In this document: positions 33,584-45,775 of the stretch, piece by piece
Layout: each line of letters opens with the position of its first letter
Position numbering within the stretch: position 1 is the first letter of the stretch
Origin: Smallanthus sonchifolius
Taxonomy: Eukaryota; Streptophyta; Magnoliopsida; Asterales; Asteraceae
Direction of reading: 5' to 3'
DNA length: 64,000 nt
NCBI GenBank assembly: GCA_023525975.1
Contig: CM042020.1
Coordinates: 111,523,207 to 111,587,206, forward strand
The notes under the pieces: model-generated
Seen by the model: only the letters and a program-made list of their open reading frames with translations
Databases searched by the model: none
Told to the model about the DNA's origin: nothing
Translations under genes and position numbers: made by a program

Positions 33584-35535
33584 ATAGAAGTTGTTTCCTA
33601 ATTTGTTCATACATAGATCCACCGACTGAAATGAAAGGCCATGCAGTTATTGCAAATATATATAAAAAAAAGAAGTCGAAAAAACATAAATAGACGTCCC
33701 ATTTGTACATTTACGTCTGTAAAGCTAAACAATCGATTCGTTTGTGGTCATGCTCATTTGTTTGATAAAAGCTTAAATAAACAAACATGAACAAACCTCA
33801 TTGGTGTTCGATTTGTTTATATCAAAGAGGACGTTCAAGTTAGTTATTGTAAAAATTGAAGTCTAGAAATTTCACTCACCTCTTGATGGTTTAGGAGGGT
33901 ATAGAGCTTTGATGGCGATAGAATCGATAAGCGGACCACACGCAGGATCCTCCTCGACTCCTGGATTATGCAACTTAATAGTAGCCGTAGTATACTCGGC
34001 TTGGAAAGCCCACGCATACGAGTCCCATCCACTACTACTATACAATGTCTGCATTGGTAGCACCCCCCAATCAGGTGCTACCGACACATTCAATGTCTCT
34101 TCTTGAGCACACGTTCGAGCAGCACTAAACGTGATGGAATAATACATTCCTTTAGTCACGTTTATCGTCTGCTCGATTGTTGCTTCGTTTCCTAGCCTAA
34201 CTGCATAGGCTCCCTCGGGGACAACTAGCAGCATGTCCCCTTGCTTTTGGCCTGATTTGATATACTCGACAAAACCGAAGATTGTCCATCCGGGGATGGC
34301 ATCATGCTTCAACACCTCCGTGCCTTTCATGTCAGATGCTTTTGGGCCGAGCTCGAAGTTCCCGTTCCATAACAACCCTAGGACAAAAAAATACATAATG
34401 TTCAATCGGTAGGCATTATTAGGTACTTTATATCAGGGTGTAAATGAACCGAGTCGAGCTCTGATTAAACTTAAACTTGACTCGTTTAACTGAAAAAGTT
34501 TAAACCAGAGCTCGACTTGTTTTAAGTTTTATTTTTAAAATTTAAACTCGACACGTAACTAATGTTACGAGCTAGAATTATTGTTTGGTAGTTTATAAAC
34601 ATGTAAAAATTAATAAATAATAAACAAGAAGCATATTTCTTTTAACTAAATACACAATTAAAACCGTTCGCCAAAAATATTAAATAACGGAAACTAAGGG
34701 GGTGTTTGGATGTGCTTTTGGAAATTACTTATTGACTTATTGGCTTTTTGAAAAGCTAATAAATCATTTTCAAAAGTCAGGATTTCTCGGCTTTTGAGAA
34801 TGACTTATTGATTTATTGCCTTTTTAAAAAAAATGCTAATTTTTTTTGACTTATCGACTTTTTAAAAAAGTCAATAAGTCAATAAACACTTTCCAACCAC
34901 ACACCCATACACCCTTATATTAAATTATATCATGTCTACTTCCATCAAGTTTCATTCTCATTCTAGACAGCGTGGCGTAAGCATGTGCCCACCCACGTGC
35001 ATATGCCATGTACAACCATCTAATGCGTCTATTGTACAACTACATAACCCCATTTGACCATTTCTATAGCTGTCTTTAGCTCCCAAAAAAGAAAATGAAT
35101 CTTTATATATTTGGATAAACAAGACAACTAAATTATATTTTTAAAATAATATTGATTATATTATTTTTATTTAATTTTAACTCAATTGATAATTTCTCTT
35201 GGGCACACGTCTTCAATTGGTAAATTGTTTATTTAATCTGATCAAGAATTAATAAAAAGGTTACGACAACATGTCACATTTTTCGTTTATTTAGTTTAAT
35301 TTTGTAAAAAAATAATCTATTTAATATGATTTAAAGAAAAAAACACTATAACTAAATTTTAAAATAAATTGGTTATTTATGAAAAATATTAGAAAAAATG
35401 TAACCTGGTGACTTAAAATGGCAATTGATCACGGAAAAAGAGGTGGGAGGAGTGCAGCTTACCGTCGGTGACTGCGACGGCGGTGTGGGTGGTGGCGCAT
35501 AATAGCAACACCGACAGCACGGCGGCTACTTCCAT
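32301..35535 (-). CDS. Secreted DUF642 cell-wall protein (BIIDXI-like)
   Basis: Three minus-strand exons: 35535-35463, 34377-33880, 32839-32301. They join in phases 1 and 1, giving 369 aa, the usual family length. Exon 1 encodes a signal peptide (MEVAAVLSVLLLCATTHTAVA). Exon 2 is the first galactose-binding-like half (GLLWNGNFELGPK...PGWTIFGFVEYI...VPEGAYAVRLGNEA...DPACGPLIDSIAIKAL). Exon 3 is the second half (NILKNGGFEEGPY...LPAWMVESLKAVKYID...VPQGRRAVELVAG...SLCGPVIDDVKLL). Each half has the conserved NGxFE and CGPxID motifs. Family members are apoplastic and are reported to bind pectin methylesterase and to affect seed germination and cell-wall pectin. Intron 1 (34378-35462) and intron 2 (32840-33879) hold repeats. 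A 36-base duplicate of exon 3 lies in intron 2. The gene looks intact. Confidence 0.93.
33061..33104. repeat. 36-bp duplicate of DUF642 exon 3 within intron 2
   Basis: The bases from 'caaaagcttaacatcgtcg' through 'aggcccacacag' at about 33065-33101 repeat exactly the exon 3 segment at about 32331-32367 that encodes the CGPVIDDVKLL motif. Orientation is the same. This is recent duplicative transfer inside the gene. Confidence 0.85.
33529..33580. repeat. (TA)n microsatellite in DUF642 intron 2
   Basis: Uninterrupted TA dinucleotides of about 52 bases. The poly-isoleucine/tyrosine open frame across it is an artefact. Confidence 0.95.
34434..34920. mobile_element. hAT-like MITE sequences in DUF642 intron 1
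   Basis: At 34434 'cagggtgtaaatgaaccgagtcgagctc' looks like a hAT left end with repeated 'gagctcgac' words, but no right end is fixed. At about 34696-34917 a separate block starts 'taagggggtgtttggatgtgctttt' and ends in the imperfect inverted copy 'ctttccaaccacacacccatacaccctta', with 'ttattgactta' and 'aagtcaataagtcaataa' in opposite arms. This is the common plant GGGTGTTTGG hAT MITE type. Confidence 0.5.
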
Positions 35536-35556
35536 AATTGAAATCCTGTACATTTG

Positions 35557-35581
35557 GAGAGAGAGAGAGAGAGAGAGAGAA
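35557..35581. repeat. (GA)n tract in the DUF642 5' leader
   Basis: About 12 GA repeats on +, that is (CT)n on the sense strand, 22-46 bases upstream of the ATG. CT-rich leaders are common in plant genes and may affect expression; that role is not shown here. Confidence 0.9.
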
Positions 35582-35709
35582 GGATAAAATTGCTTTGGAA
35601 TGGAAAACTGGGTGTGCAAAGGCCCAGTTATATGCATGCAAAGCCGTAGAGATGCCCTTACTCTTTGAGATATTAACAAAACTACCCCTCGCTGGAAGCA
35701 TTTGCTCAT

Positions 35710-35718
35710 TTTTATATC
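35710..35718 (-). promoter_or_regulatory. Putative TATA box of the DUF642 gene
   Basis: The minus-strand word GATATAAAAA lies about 175 bases upstream of the ATG. It would give a leader of roughly 140 nt that includes the (CT)n tract. It is a candidate only. Confidence 0.4.
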
Positions 35719-35724
35719 ATCGAA

Positions 35725-36097
35725 AAGGGTAGACATGGCACACAAACATCGGTTAGGAAAGCCTTCGGAGTCGGTCGATTTATGAATGGAGTAAATTTTA
35801 TTATTAAATTGTACTTTTTTATTTTAAAAAATATGGAAATTTATCATTTATTAAATTAATACTGAAAATCCCACATAAATTAGAAAGCGACATTTTCAGC
35901 ATTGGCTCTGGCAAATGAGTGAAGTGTTTTACTCGGTATATATTTATTCTAGAATTTATTTTTAATATTAATTCCATCTTTAATTCAATTCTATTTTGTA
36001 GTACCGATATTGTCATTAACATGTAGATCTCTACATTGCACTGGTTAATATTTGGTTAATCCGGCTCTGTTTTTGTTTGCTACCTCATCCACTATCT
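35725..36097. other. Intergenic DNA, nothing recognised
   Basis: AT-rich flank between the DUF642 promoter and the LINE. Confidence 0.4.
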
Positions 36098-36175
36098 CCA
36101 CATAAGTGGGCGAACAAATCTTGATCAAGTTTATAAAGTAACGAGTCAATATTTGTTCGCCTATTTATGTGAGAC
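36098..36175. repeat. Imperfect inverted repeat at the LINE 5' break
   Basis: 'cacataagtgggcgaacaaat' pairs with 'atttgttcgcctatttatgtg' around a 35-base loop containing the palindrome cttgatcaag. It abuts the 5'-truncated LINE and may mark the junction. Confidence 0.6.
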
Positions 36176-37281
36176 CTATTAGCCTGATAAGGGTGATTAA
36201 CAAAGTCATCTCAAAAGTTAATGATCTAACCGGCTTTGGCAATTTCAAACCTATTAGCCTGATAGGGGTAATTAACAAAGTCATCTCAAAAGTCTTAATG
36301 AACCGTCTTAAGAGTGTCATCGGGAAGAATATTTCGGATGAATAATCTGCTTTTGTCTCCAATTGAAGCATTCTTGATGGTCCTTTGGAGCTTAACAAGG
36401 TTTTTTCTTGGCTATATAAATATGAAAGAAAAGGTTTGTTCTTTAAGATTGATGCTGAAAAGTCGTTTGATTCCTTAAATTGGGAGTTTCTTAATTTGGT
36501 GATGGCTCAAATGAACTATCCACCAAGTGAAGAATGTGGATCGCGGGCATTTTGTCCTCGTCTCAGGCTTCAGTTCTCATTAATGGGAGTCCCACATCTT
36601 AGTTCCAATGCTCTCATGGCTTGCGTCAAGGAGATCCTCTTTCCCTTTCCTTTTCATCATTGCTATGGAAGCATTGTCTTGTATTATAAAAAGGGCGTGT
36701 TCTCTGGGCCTTTATCATGGTATTAAATTGCCAAATAATGGGTCTATTTTATCTCATCTTTTATACGCAGATGATGTAATTTTTACCGATGAATGGTCTA
36801 AATCAAATGTAAGAAACCTATGCAGAATTTTAAGAGGCTTTCATCTTGCCTCAGGTCTCAAAGTCAATCTCCTGAAAAAGCAGCCTATTTGGGGTGTGGA
36901 CCGAGGATTCATCCTTGCTAACTATGGCGTCTCTTCTGAATTGTAAGGCTGGTTCTTTTCTTTTTCCTTACCTTGGATTGCAGGTAGGAGCCAACATGAA
37001 TCTTGTCAAGAACTGGAATCCGGTTTTAGACGTCTTCAAATCACGGTTGTCACATTGGAAAGCCAAAACACTCTCATTTAGGGGAAGAGTAACTTTAATT
37101 AAATCAGTCATGGACTCTTTGTCTATTTATTATTTCTCTCTGTATAGGGCTCCGATGAAGGTAGTGGAGTTGCTTGATAAAATTAGAAGAAAATTTTTAT
37201 TGGGTGGGGGCGGCACTCCAAAGATTAGCTGGGTTTCGTGGGATCGGGTGACTTCTCATAAAGAACTTGGTGGTTTAGGTA
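36176..37281 (+). pseudogene. LINE-1 ORF2 part 1: reverse transcriptase
   Basis: Plant L1 RT in broken frames: NFKPISLIGVINKVISKVLMN, KGLFFKIDAEKSFDSLNWEF, RQGDPLS (frameshifted, about 36625), then SHLLYADDVIF with the YADD catalytic pair, SGLKVNL, and FPYLGLQVG, LSHWKAKTLSFRGRVTLIKS and SWVSWDRVTSHKELGGLGM. The block 'cctattagcctgataggggt...aaaagt' is tandemly duplicated at about 36176 and 36251. The endonuclease region is missing (5' truncation). At 37281 the sequence is interrupted by a foreign LTR and resumes near 47570. Stops and frameshifts make it inactive. Confidence 0.88.
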
Positions 37282-38806
37282 TGTAACATCCCGGGTTTTT
37301 ACCTAATAAATGGGATTAGTATATATGTGTATATATTTGTATATAGTGGACGGAAAAGTTGCGAAAACTTAACGAGACTTAACCGAAGGCATAGAAGTGA
37401 GGAATTCTTTTGTGTAATTAAATTGAGGGTTTAGCGAGTAATCAACGAGACGTAGAGGGGTTTTTATTAAAAACTACGAGACGGGCCGAGCCCGGGATTA
37501 GTTGGTGGCGTGCAAGGGCCAAGCCCGGTCCAAGAACAACACCCATTAGGGTGTTACATATGGGGGAGACTCCCCATTGAGAGTTGCGGTTGCCGAGAAC
37601 AAGGAGAAGGGAAGAGAGAGCCGTTCGTCACGATTTGCATCCGATTCGAGGTATTTTTGTGATCTCTAATCATCCTTAGTGTGGTGAATCCTCGAATCAT
37701 TGTGTTTTGTGTTTTGATGGTATTAGGGTTTGCGCAAAAGGTGAGTTCCGAGGAAGACAAGTCCGAGCGGGGTTCGACTAGCACGAATCCTGTTTAAAGG
37801 TATAACTGGTAACCTAGACTTGTCTTCATATCGGTTTTGATGTGGGAGCTGGACGTGGGCTGAGACGAGTTCGGCCGAACCGTAAGGTGGCCGGTAGGGT
37901 TACGAGATCGGGAATAAGGGCCTGATAGGGTTGGGTTGATGAACCGTGAGGCGAAGGAGGACCAAACGGAGACAATGGGGGCTGTGATGGCTCGGTAGTG
38001 GTTGTGACGGCACGATGGCAGCATGGGAAGGTCACGACAGTGGTGGGGAGGTTGGAAGGTGGTCGCGCAAGGCTGGCTGAAGGCCGTGGTGGCCGGGGTT
38101 GGTGGTTAGCGAGAGGGGGTACCACCGGGAAGCCGTAGTTGAAGCCGGAATTATCCGATACATGTTCGGTGACTGTTTTAGCCTAACATGAGGTGCATGG
38201 GCATGCATGTGTACTCACGAGATGCTAGGGTTTGTGCATAACAACATGCGGGGGACGTGTGGACCATGCATGGTGTCGGGTTAGTTGAGCAGGCGAATGT
38301 AGGGTCATGTATTGACTCATATGTTATGTGTTTTAGGTGCGAGGTCGAAAGGCGAGCACGAGAAGTTAGCAAAGGTGAGTTTCTAATTCCCCTCTTTAAA
38401 TGTTTTTAATGTTTTTGGGGCTATCGTACATACTTACAAGAAGTGTTTATTATATTAATCGTGTTAAGAGTTTTGGGTTAAACCCGATGTGTTTATGCAT
38501 TAAAGCATTCAATAATGAGGTTGAGGAGCCTATGGGGTGTCTATGAGATTATGTGAGCTAGGGATAAAAAAGTTAATGTTGAGTGTTGTGTAATGAGTTA
38601 GCCGGGGCATGAGTTAGCTACTTACGGGTTAAGTAGGATGCGTTATCCGGAGTAAGTGTGTGTGGTGCATGCTTAGCTAACGATTTATGTATATGCTAGT
38701 GTGCTGTTATGTGTTAAGGGTTAGTCGGAGAGAGTCATGATATAAGCTTAACGCTTATGAATGCGTATAGGATATGTTATCCTGATGCTGTGTGTGGGGT
38801 GCAGGT

Positions 38807-39611
38807 TGTGACATCCGACAATTTAGGGTTAACTCAGTTAGCAAATCCAGTCAAATCCTAACTATTCACAAACTCCAGGGACTAGAATTGTCAATTCTCA
38901 AACCTCAAACCAAGGGACTAGTTCTGCCCTTATCCAAACTCAAACCACAAGGACTAATTGTGTAAATAGGTAAAACTTAGTTCTATTTTGACTTTGTAAG
39001 TCAAAATCACATGTTCTTGAGTTTTTTGGAAGTCAACTACCCATGTTTCTAACTCCATCCAAACTTGAGGGACCAATTCTGTCTATTTCTAAACTTCAAC
39101 ACATGAAAACAGAGGGGCTAAATCTGTAAATAGCTCATTCTGGATTTTGTTTGACTATTGAAACTCAAACTTGCGGCTTTGATGCAATTCAAGTCCCGTA
39201 ATCGATCTTTATTTGAAATTAGAAACCGTTATGCACGATTAAGCTGTTAACGACCGTCATTAACACATTAAACTCACACATTAATCGAATTAAACTCAAA
39301 TAATGGGAATTAAAACTATAACCGTCGACCATTATCATGAGTCCATCAAATTCGATCGTTTTAACAATTATTCCGCAAACCAAACATCTGCACACACTAG
39401 ACGAAATCTCATGTTGCTTTTACATGCTTCAATTCGATCGGAGGGAGAACCAGACTCGTCGGAGACCAACACAGTCATCATCGGCACCTGTTTTAGTCGT
39501 ACTCTATCAATCCAGTATCGTCTCAGGTAATTGGATACACCTACAACTTCGTTTTTATCTCTTATATAAAAGCCCTAACCTAATTAAAGCTTCCATTATC
39601 GAATTCGACTC
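38807..39611 (+). repeat. Truncated 5' LTR of the Tekay element
   Basis: It aligns with 43337-44151 of the 3' LTR with few differences (about five in the first 130 bases). The match stops abruptly after 'gaattcgactc'. It retains the U3 TATA region 'cttatataaaagccc' at about 39550-39565. An internal deletion removed the remainder. Confidence 0.9.
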
Positions 39612-40069
39612 CAACTATGTACACAGAATTTGAGGAATTCTTTCTAAGCTAACAGGTTATTCCTTACACTCCAAGAATAAATTTCATTTGACCCTATTAC
39701 CTTATCCTGTGACAAATCCTCAGCCTAATTTGATTTACACCCCAGGATATCCAACTCTGTAAGTGGACCTCTTTCTTCGCAAAATGATCCAGTTGTTCCG
39801 ATGACATTAGAAAACGGGGATTTAATCCAACCAACCATCGGTTGAACGCGACCACTTAAACAGAAAACCTATCCCTGGTATTACTGAAACCTGTATCTCA
39901 TAAAATTTCTTTTCCTACATGTGAACCTCTTCCCTTAGCCTTTGCATTGACCGACGCTTACCTTATAAGCACGGGTCTCACTAGAAGTCTCAGCATGACT
40001 TCACAAATTTCTTACTGGTGCGGTCGTACTCCAACCCTACTAGAAGCTAAGTACACCATAGAAATAGCT

Positions 40070-43000
40070 GATTGACAGATAATTGAAGCAACTCACATTC
40101 TTAAGGATTATAAACTTGGATTGGCTGGTCATGGACTTGACATTAACCTTAAGCCAGTCACACTTGGCGGTTTTGACGTAGTTGTCGGAATGGATTGATT
40201 ATCTAAGGACCAAGCCGAGATGATCCGTCGTAAGAAAATTGTTCGCTTTCCTCTCCCGAGTGGAGAAACCCTTTCTATCCAAGGCGAAAAGAGTGGTGCT
40301 GTCGTGGGCATCATATCTTTCGTGAAAGCACAAAAGTGTCTACGTAAAGGTCATACTGCCATTTTGGATCTCGTCGCCGAGCAGCCATCTGAGGAGAAGA
40401 AGACTGACGACATCCCGATCGTTCGTAATTATCCGGAAGTATTTCCTGAAGACCTGCCTGGTCTTCCACCACATCGTCAAGTCGAATTTCAAATCGACCT
40501 AGCACCCGGAGCAGCGCCTATTGCTCGGGTACCCTACAGACTTGCACCTAGTAAATTGCAAGAACTATCTACATAACTGCAAGAGTTATTGGATAAAGGT
40601 TTCATTCGACCTAGCTCATCGCCATGGGGAGCTCCAGTCCTATTTGTCAAGAAGAAGGATGGGACTTTCCGCATGTGCATCGAATACCGGGAGCTGAACA
40701 AGGTAACGATCAAGAACCGTTATCCTCTACCACGCATTAATGATCTGTTTGATCAACTCCAAGGATCAAGCTTCTATTCCAAGATAGATCTTAGATCCGG
40801 TTACCACCAACTGAGAGTCCGAGAGGAGGACATCTCAAAGACGACATTCAGGACTAGGTATGGTCACTATGAATTCATGGGCATACCATTTGGACTGACC
40901 AACGCACCTGTGGTATTCATGAATCTCATGAACCGTGTGTGTAAACCATACCTTGATCAATTCGTCATTGTTTTCATTGATGACATCCTCATCTATTCTA
41001 AGAATAGGGATGAACATGAGGAACACCTTCGCTTGATTCTAGAATTACTAAAACAAGAACAACTATATGCTAAACTTTCCAAGTTCGAATTCTGGATTCG
41101 CGAGGTACAATTCTTAGGACATGTAGTCAATGAGACGGGAATACATGTCGATCCATCTAAAATAGAAGCAATCAAGAATTGGGCGGCACCGACAACTCCA
41201 ACTAAGGTGCGACAATTTCTGGGATTGGCTGGCTATTATCGTCACTTCACTAAAGGATTTTCCAAGATTGCTCAACCCCTCACAGCCATAACTCAAAAGG
41301 GTAAACCCTATAACTGGGGTGACACCTAGGAGTCAGCGTTCCAACTTATGAAATAGAAACTCTGTAGTTCACCCATCCTATCTCTTCCGGAGAGAACGGA
41401 TGACTTTATGGTGTATTGCGATGCATCCCTTCAAGGTCTAGGTTGTGTACTGATGCAACGCGAGAAAGTGATCGCATACGCTTCTCGTCAACTAAAAATC
41501 CACGAAAAAAAATTACACGACTCATGACTTAGAGTTGGGAGCCATGGTATTTGAACTAAAGATCTGAAGACATTACTTGTACGGTACCAAATGCACTATC
41601 TACACCGATCACAAGAGTCTTCAGCATATCTTTGAACATAAATAGTTGAAAATACGACAACGTCGTTGGGTCGAACTCTTGAACGACTATGACTGTGCTA
41701 CCAAGTATCATCCGGGCAAGGCTAGCATGGTAGTCGATGCCCTAAGCCAAAAAGAAACTAAGCCCAGACGAGTTCGAGCATTACGACTCACTATCCACCC
41801 CGGACTACCTGATCAGATCCGTAGTGCTCAACTCGAAGTCCTGAAAGAGGAAAACTTACAGTTGGAATCCACACATGGTATGGAGAACCAACTCGAAGTT
41901 AAATCAGACGGTATTCGCTACTTCGCGGAGCGAATATGGGTTCCAAAGCACGGGAACATAAGGGAACTTGTAATTGATGAATCTCACGAATCGCGCTATT
42001 CTATTCATCCTAGTTCCGATGAGATGTATCATGACCTAAAGGTTCCCTATTGGTGACCGAACATGAAAGCTGATATGGCCACCTATGTTAGCAAGTGCCT
42101 GACCTGTTAGAAGGTCAAATTCGAGTACCAAAAACTTTCTGGGTTGCGTCATCAAACCAGAAATTCCGATGTGGAAATGGGAGTAGATTTCCATGGACTT
42201 TATTACCAAACTACCCCTAACTTCTAACGGATGCGACACAATCTGAGTGAATGTAAATCGTTTGACTAAAATCCGCTCACTCGTGCTTAACTTAAAAAAG
42301 TCGTCTCTCGGCACGGAGAGCCAATCTCAATCATCTTGGATCGTGACGCTCGATTCATCTCAAGTTTCGGTCAATCTTTACAAAAAGCTCTAGGCACGCG
42401 TCTAGACATGAGCACAGCATACCATTCACAAACAGATGGCCAAACGAAACATACTATCCAAACATTAGAGGACATGCTACGAGTTTGTGTGATCGATTTC
42501 GGTAACACTTGGGAGTCTCACCTGCATGTGGTGGAGTTCTCCTACAATAATAGTTATCACACTAACATCAAGGCAACACCATTCGAGGCATTGTACGGAC
42601 GTAAATGCCGATCTCCGATCTGTTGGGCTGAAGTTGGGGATAGCCAACTTACAGGTCCTGAACTTGTATTCGAAACCTCTGAAAAGATCGTTCAAATTCG
42701 AAACCATATGGCGGTAGCTCGTGATCGTCAAAAGAGCTACGCCGATAAGCGTCGTAAACCGTTAGAGTTTCAAGTAAGCAACATGGTTCTACTCAAAGTC
42801 TCACCTTGGAAAGGTGTAATTCGCTTCAGGAAACGAGACAAACTGAATCCTCGTTATGTTGGACCGTTCAAAATAGCGAAGAGAATTGGCCTAGTAGCGT
42901 ATCAACTAGACCTACCTAAAGGACTTAGTGGTGTACACGACGTCTTTCATGTCTCAATCTTGAAGAAATGTCTAGCAGACGAGACACTCGTGGTTCCTCT

Positions 43001-43143
43001 TGAGGAACTACACATCGATGAATAACTACGCTTCATTGAAGAACCGGTACAAATCATGGATAGGGAGGCTAAAACGCTTAAACACAGTAAAATCCCTATC
43101 GTTAGAGTTCGTTGGAACTCGAAACCCGGACTGGAATTCACTT
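40070..43143 (+). pseudogene. Tekay pol polyprotein remnant: protease end, RT, RNase H, integrase, chromodomain
   Basis: Visible in order: GGFDVVVGMD (protease end, about 40160-40195), YPEVFPEDLPGLPPHR, RPSSSPWGAPVLFVKKKDGT, YRELNKVTIKNRYPLPRI, FIDDILIYSKN (RT catalytic Asp pair, about 40975), and VYCDASLQGLGCVLMQ (RNase H). Then come YHPGKASMVVDALS, the integrase zinc and core (DRDARFISSFG; TAYHSQTDGQTK), GPFKIAKRIG..AYQLDLP and VFHVSILKKC. The chromodomain follows (RFIEEPVQIMDREAKTLKHS...VRWNSKPGLEFT). Stops interrupt at 40196 (TGA for Trp), 40574 (TAA), 41327, 41354, 42053 (TGA for Trp), 42107, 42184 and 43022. Most replace Gln or Trp, the pattern of C-to-T decay. Confidence 0.92.
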
Positions 43144-43227
43144 AAGGTACTACTCTAATTTTCGGGATCAGATGATATGCAAGTATCCTCATCTGTTCAA
43201 GCACTCTACGTCAAAAACTTAAGGTAC

Positions 43228-43336
43228 TACTCTAATTTTCGGGACGGAAATTCTTTCAACTAGGGGATGATATGACAACCAGAAAAAAAATTTTATTTTA
43301 ATTTTTGGAACGAAAATTCTTTCAACTATGGGATGA
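43228..43336 (+). repeat. Duplicated polypurine-tract region before the 3' LTR
   Basis: 'aattttcgggacggaaattctttcaactaggggatgatatgaca' (from about 43230) is repeated as 'aatttttggaacgaaaattctttcaactatgggatgatgtgaca' running into the LTR start at 43337. An intact element needs one such tract as plus-strand primer, so this is a tandem duplication reaching the LTR's first bases. Confidence 0.8.
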
Positions 43337-44745
43337 TGTGACATCCGGCAATTTAGGGTTAACTCAGTTAGCAAATCCAGTCAAATCCTAACTATTCACA
43401 AACTCTAGGGACTAGAATTGTCAATTCTCAAACCTCAAACCCTAGGGACTAGTTCTACCCTTATCCAAACTCAAACCACAAGGACTAATTGTGTAAATAG
43501 GTAAAACTTAGTTCTATTTTGACTTTGTAAGTCAAAATCACATGTTCTTCAGTTTCTGTTGACTTTGGAAGTCAACTATCCATGTTTCTAACTCCGTCCA
43601 AACTTGAGGGACCAATTCTGTCTATTTCTAAACTTCAACACATGAAAACAGAAGGGCTAAATCTGTAAATAGCTCATTCTGGATTTTGTTTGACTATTGA
43701 AACTCAAACTTGCGGCTTTGATGCAATTCAAGTCCCGTAATCGATCTTTATTTGAAATTAGAAACCGTTATGCAAGATTAAGTTGTTAACGACCGTCATT
43801 AACACATTAAACTCAGGCATTAATCGAATTAAACTCAAATAATGGGAATTAAAACTATAACCGTCGACCATTATCACGAGTCCATCAAATTTGATCGTTT
43901 TAACAGTTATTCTCGCAAACCAAACATCTGCACACACTAGACGAAATCCCATGTTGCTTCTACACGCTTCAATTCGATCGGAGGGAGAACCAGACTCGTC
44001 GGAGACCAACACAGTCATCATCGGCACCTGTTTTAGTTATACTCTATCAATCCAGTATCGTCTCAGGTAATTGGATACACCTACAACTTCGTTTTTATCT
44101 CTTATATAAAAGCCCTAACCTAATTAAAGCTTCCATTATCGAATTCGACTCAAATCAGAACCTAGGGTTCATGTGAAACCGATTTACTCGATCACCACCT
44201 TAAACCCTATTTAAATCAAATTAAAGTATACCATTCGATTCGAAATTCCCTGCTTAATGAAAGCCCTATGTTAATTTGAACTCATAACACCGAATTGATC
44301 ATGATCCGTAAACTAGGGTTTGTTCATTTACTGATTTGGGGGTTTTGGCACTAGATTCAACATAATCAAATTAAACAATACCAACAGCTTCGCAAGATAC
44401 TAATCTATAAAAGCCCTATGATTTAAACATGTTTTATCATCTGTTTTGTTCCAATCGAATCTAACTTTATAAACTAGGGTTTCGACCCTTCCTTCAGTAA
44501 TTAAACGACCTTAATCGCATTGGTTTTGCAACTAAACCCATACACAGGTTCATGATTATCAGTTTAACAAAACCCCTATGCAGTTTTGATCAATTGTAAA
44601 CGAAAATGATGGTTTTGGATGGGATTCGATCGCACGTATGAATGGGGAGGCATGAACGCTGGGTTTATATGTTAAATTCAACTCAATCCGGGTTTGTGTG
44701 CGATGACCCTAGCACTGCGTGATGGTTAAATCGTTTGGCTTGTGC

Positions 44746-44778
44746 GCAGGAGACCCGGGTTCGAAACCGGTCTCCTGC
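44746..44778 (+). other. tRNA-like B-box hairpin in the Tekay LTR
   Basis: GCAGGAGACC and GGTCTCCTGC form a perfect 10-bp stem around CGGGTTCGAAACC, which contains a tRNA B-box (GGTTCGAAACC). An upstream 'gatggttaaatcgtttggc' could be a degenerate A-box. No full cloverleaf can be drawn, so it is not called as a tRNA gene. A similar inverted block (ctgagtactaaccactctcacc) lies at 56345-56415. Confidence 0.5.
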
Positions 44779-45535
44779 ATTCTTTTTGGGACTTTTTCTA
44801 TTATTATTTTTAATATAAAAACAATACCCTATATTTTATATTAATATACTAACACGTTTTAACTCGTAAATCACCCGTAGGCTCGAGTTTGGTTTTGTAA
44901 CCCATAATTAAAATTATTCCTACTTTTAAAATAAGTATATTTATATTATTTTCAAACTCCGACTTCGTATAAAATAATATGTTTATATTATTTTCAAACC
45001 GTGACTCCTAGTATAAAATAATATAAATATTTTATATTATTTCGCCTCATTTAATAACCTCGTGTAACGTTTGAAACTAAATAATAATATAAGTGTTTAT
45101 ACTATTTACTCACATTTATATACTCGAATAAAAATAATATATTTATTATTTTTGTCACGTAAATGATTATCGTATATTTTCTACGAGTTCAAAAATAATA
45201 TATTAATTATATTATTTTCCTAGCCATTATTTTAAATGGCACAAACGCATGAATATATTTATTTAATTAATATTATTCGTAATTAGAGACGTTCGACACA
45301 AAACACTTTCATAATGTTTAGAAATCCTTATTCCCATGGACATATTCGTCTACTCATTGATCCTTAGAATGTGTTAAGACATTCTAATCTTCCGTGTCGT
45401 CGTCACAAATCCTAACTTGTCCCTAATTATTATGTTTATAATTTTAGGACATACGTAAGCCGTGCATGCTAACACTTGAGGTTCCAAATCGCTTACTTGT
45501 GTAATACTACCTACAACGCAACGCATGTGAGTTTT

Positions 45536-45775
45536 CACGGCCCCTTTTTACTTGTTTTCCTATTGAGGGAGAAACATGCATACAAACATCATTTTTACTT
45601 GTTTTCCCGTTGGGGAGAAACATGCATACAAACATCATTTTACTTGTTTTTCCGTTGGGAAAAAACATGCATACAAATGAGCATTCATTTTTTTACTTGT
45701 TTCCCGTTGGGGAGAAATATGCGTACAAACATACATCCGTTACATGTCTTCCCGCCGGGGAGAGACATACACAAA
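45536..45775 (+). repeat. ~45-50-bp tandem repeat in the Tekay 3' LTR
   Basis: About five copies of a unit containing 'tttacttgttttcccgttgg' then 'ggagaaacatgcatacaaac', decaying to the right (cttcccgccggggagagacatacacaaac). There are no unique spacers. The open frame read across it is an artefact of a repeat length near a multiple of three. Confidence 0.88.

Noticed and set aside
33441..33710. Minus-strand frame with poly(Tyr-Ile)
   Set aside because: Translation of a (TA)n microsatellite.
45536..45775. Open frame across about 45-bp repeats as a repeat protein gene
   Set aside because: Arises from a tandem repeat inside a Tekay LTR; no start context or family match.
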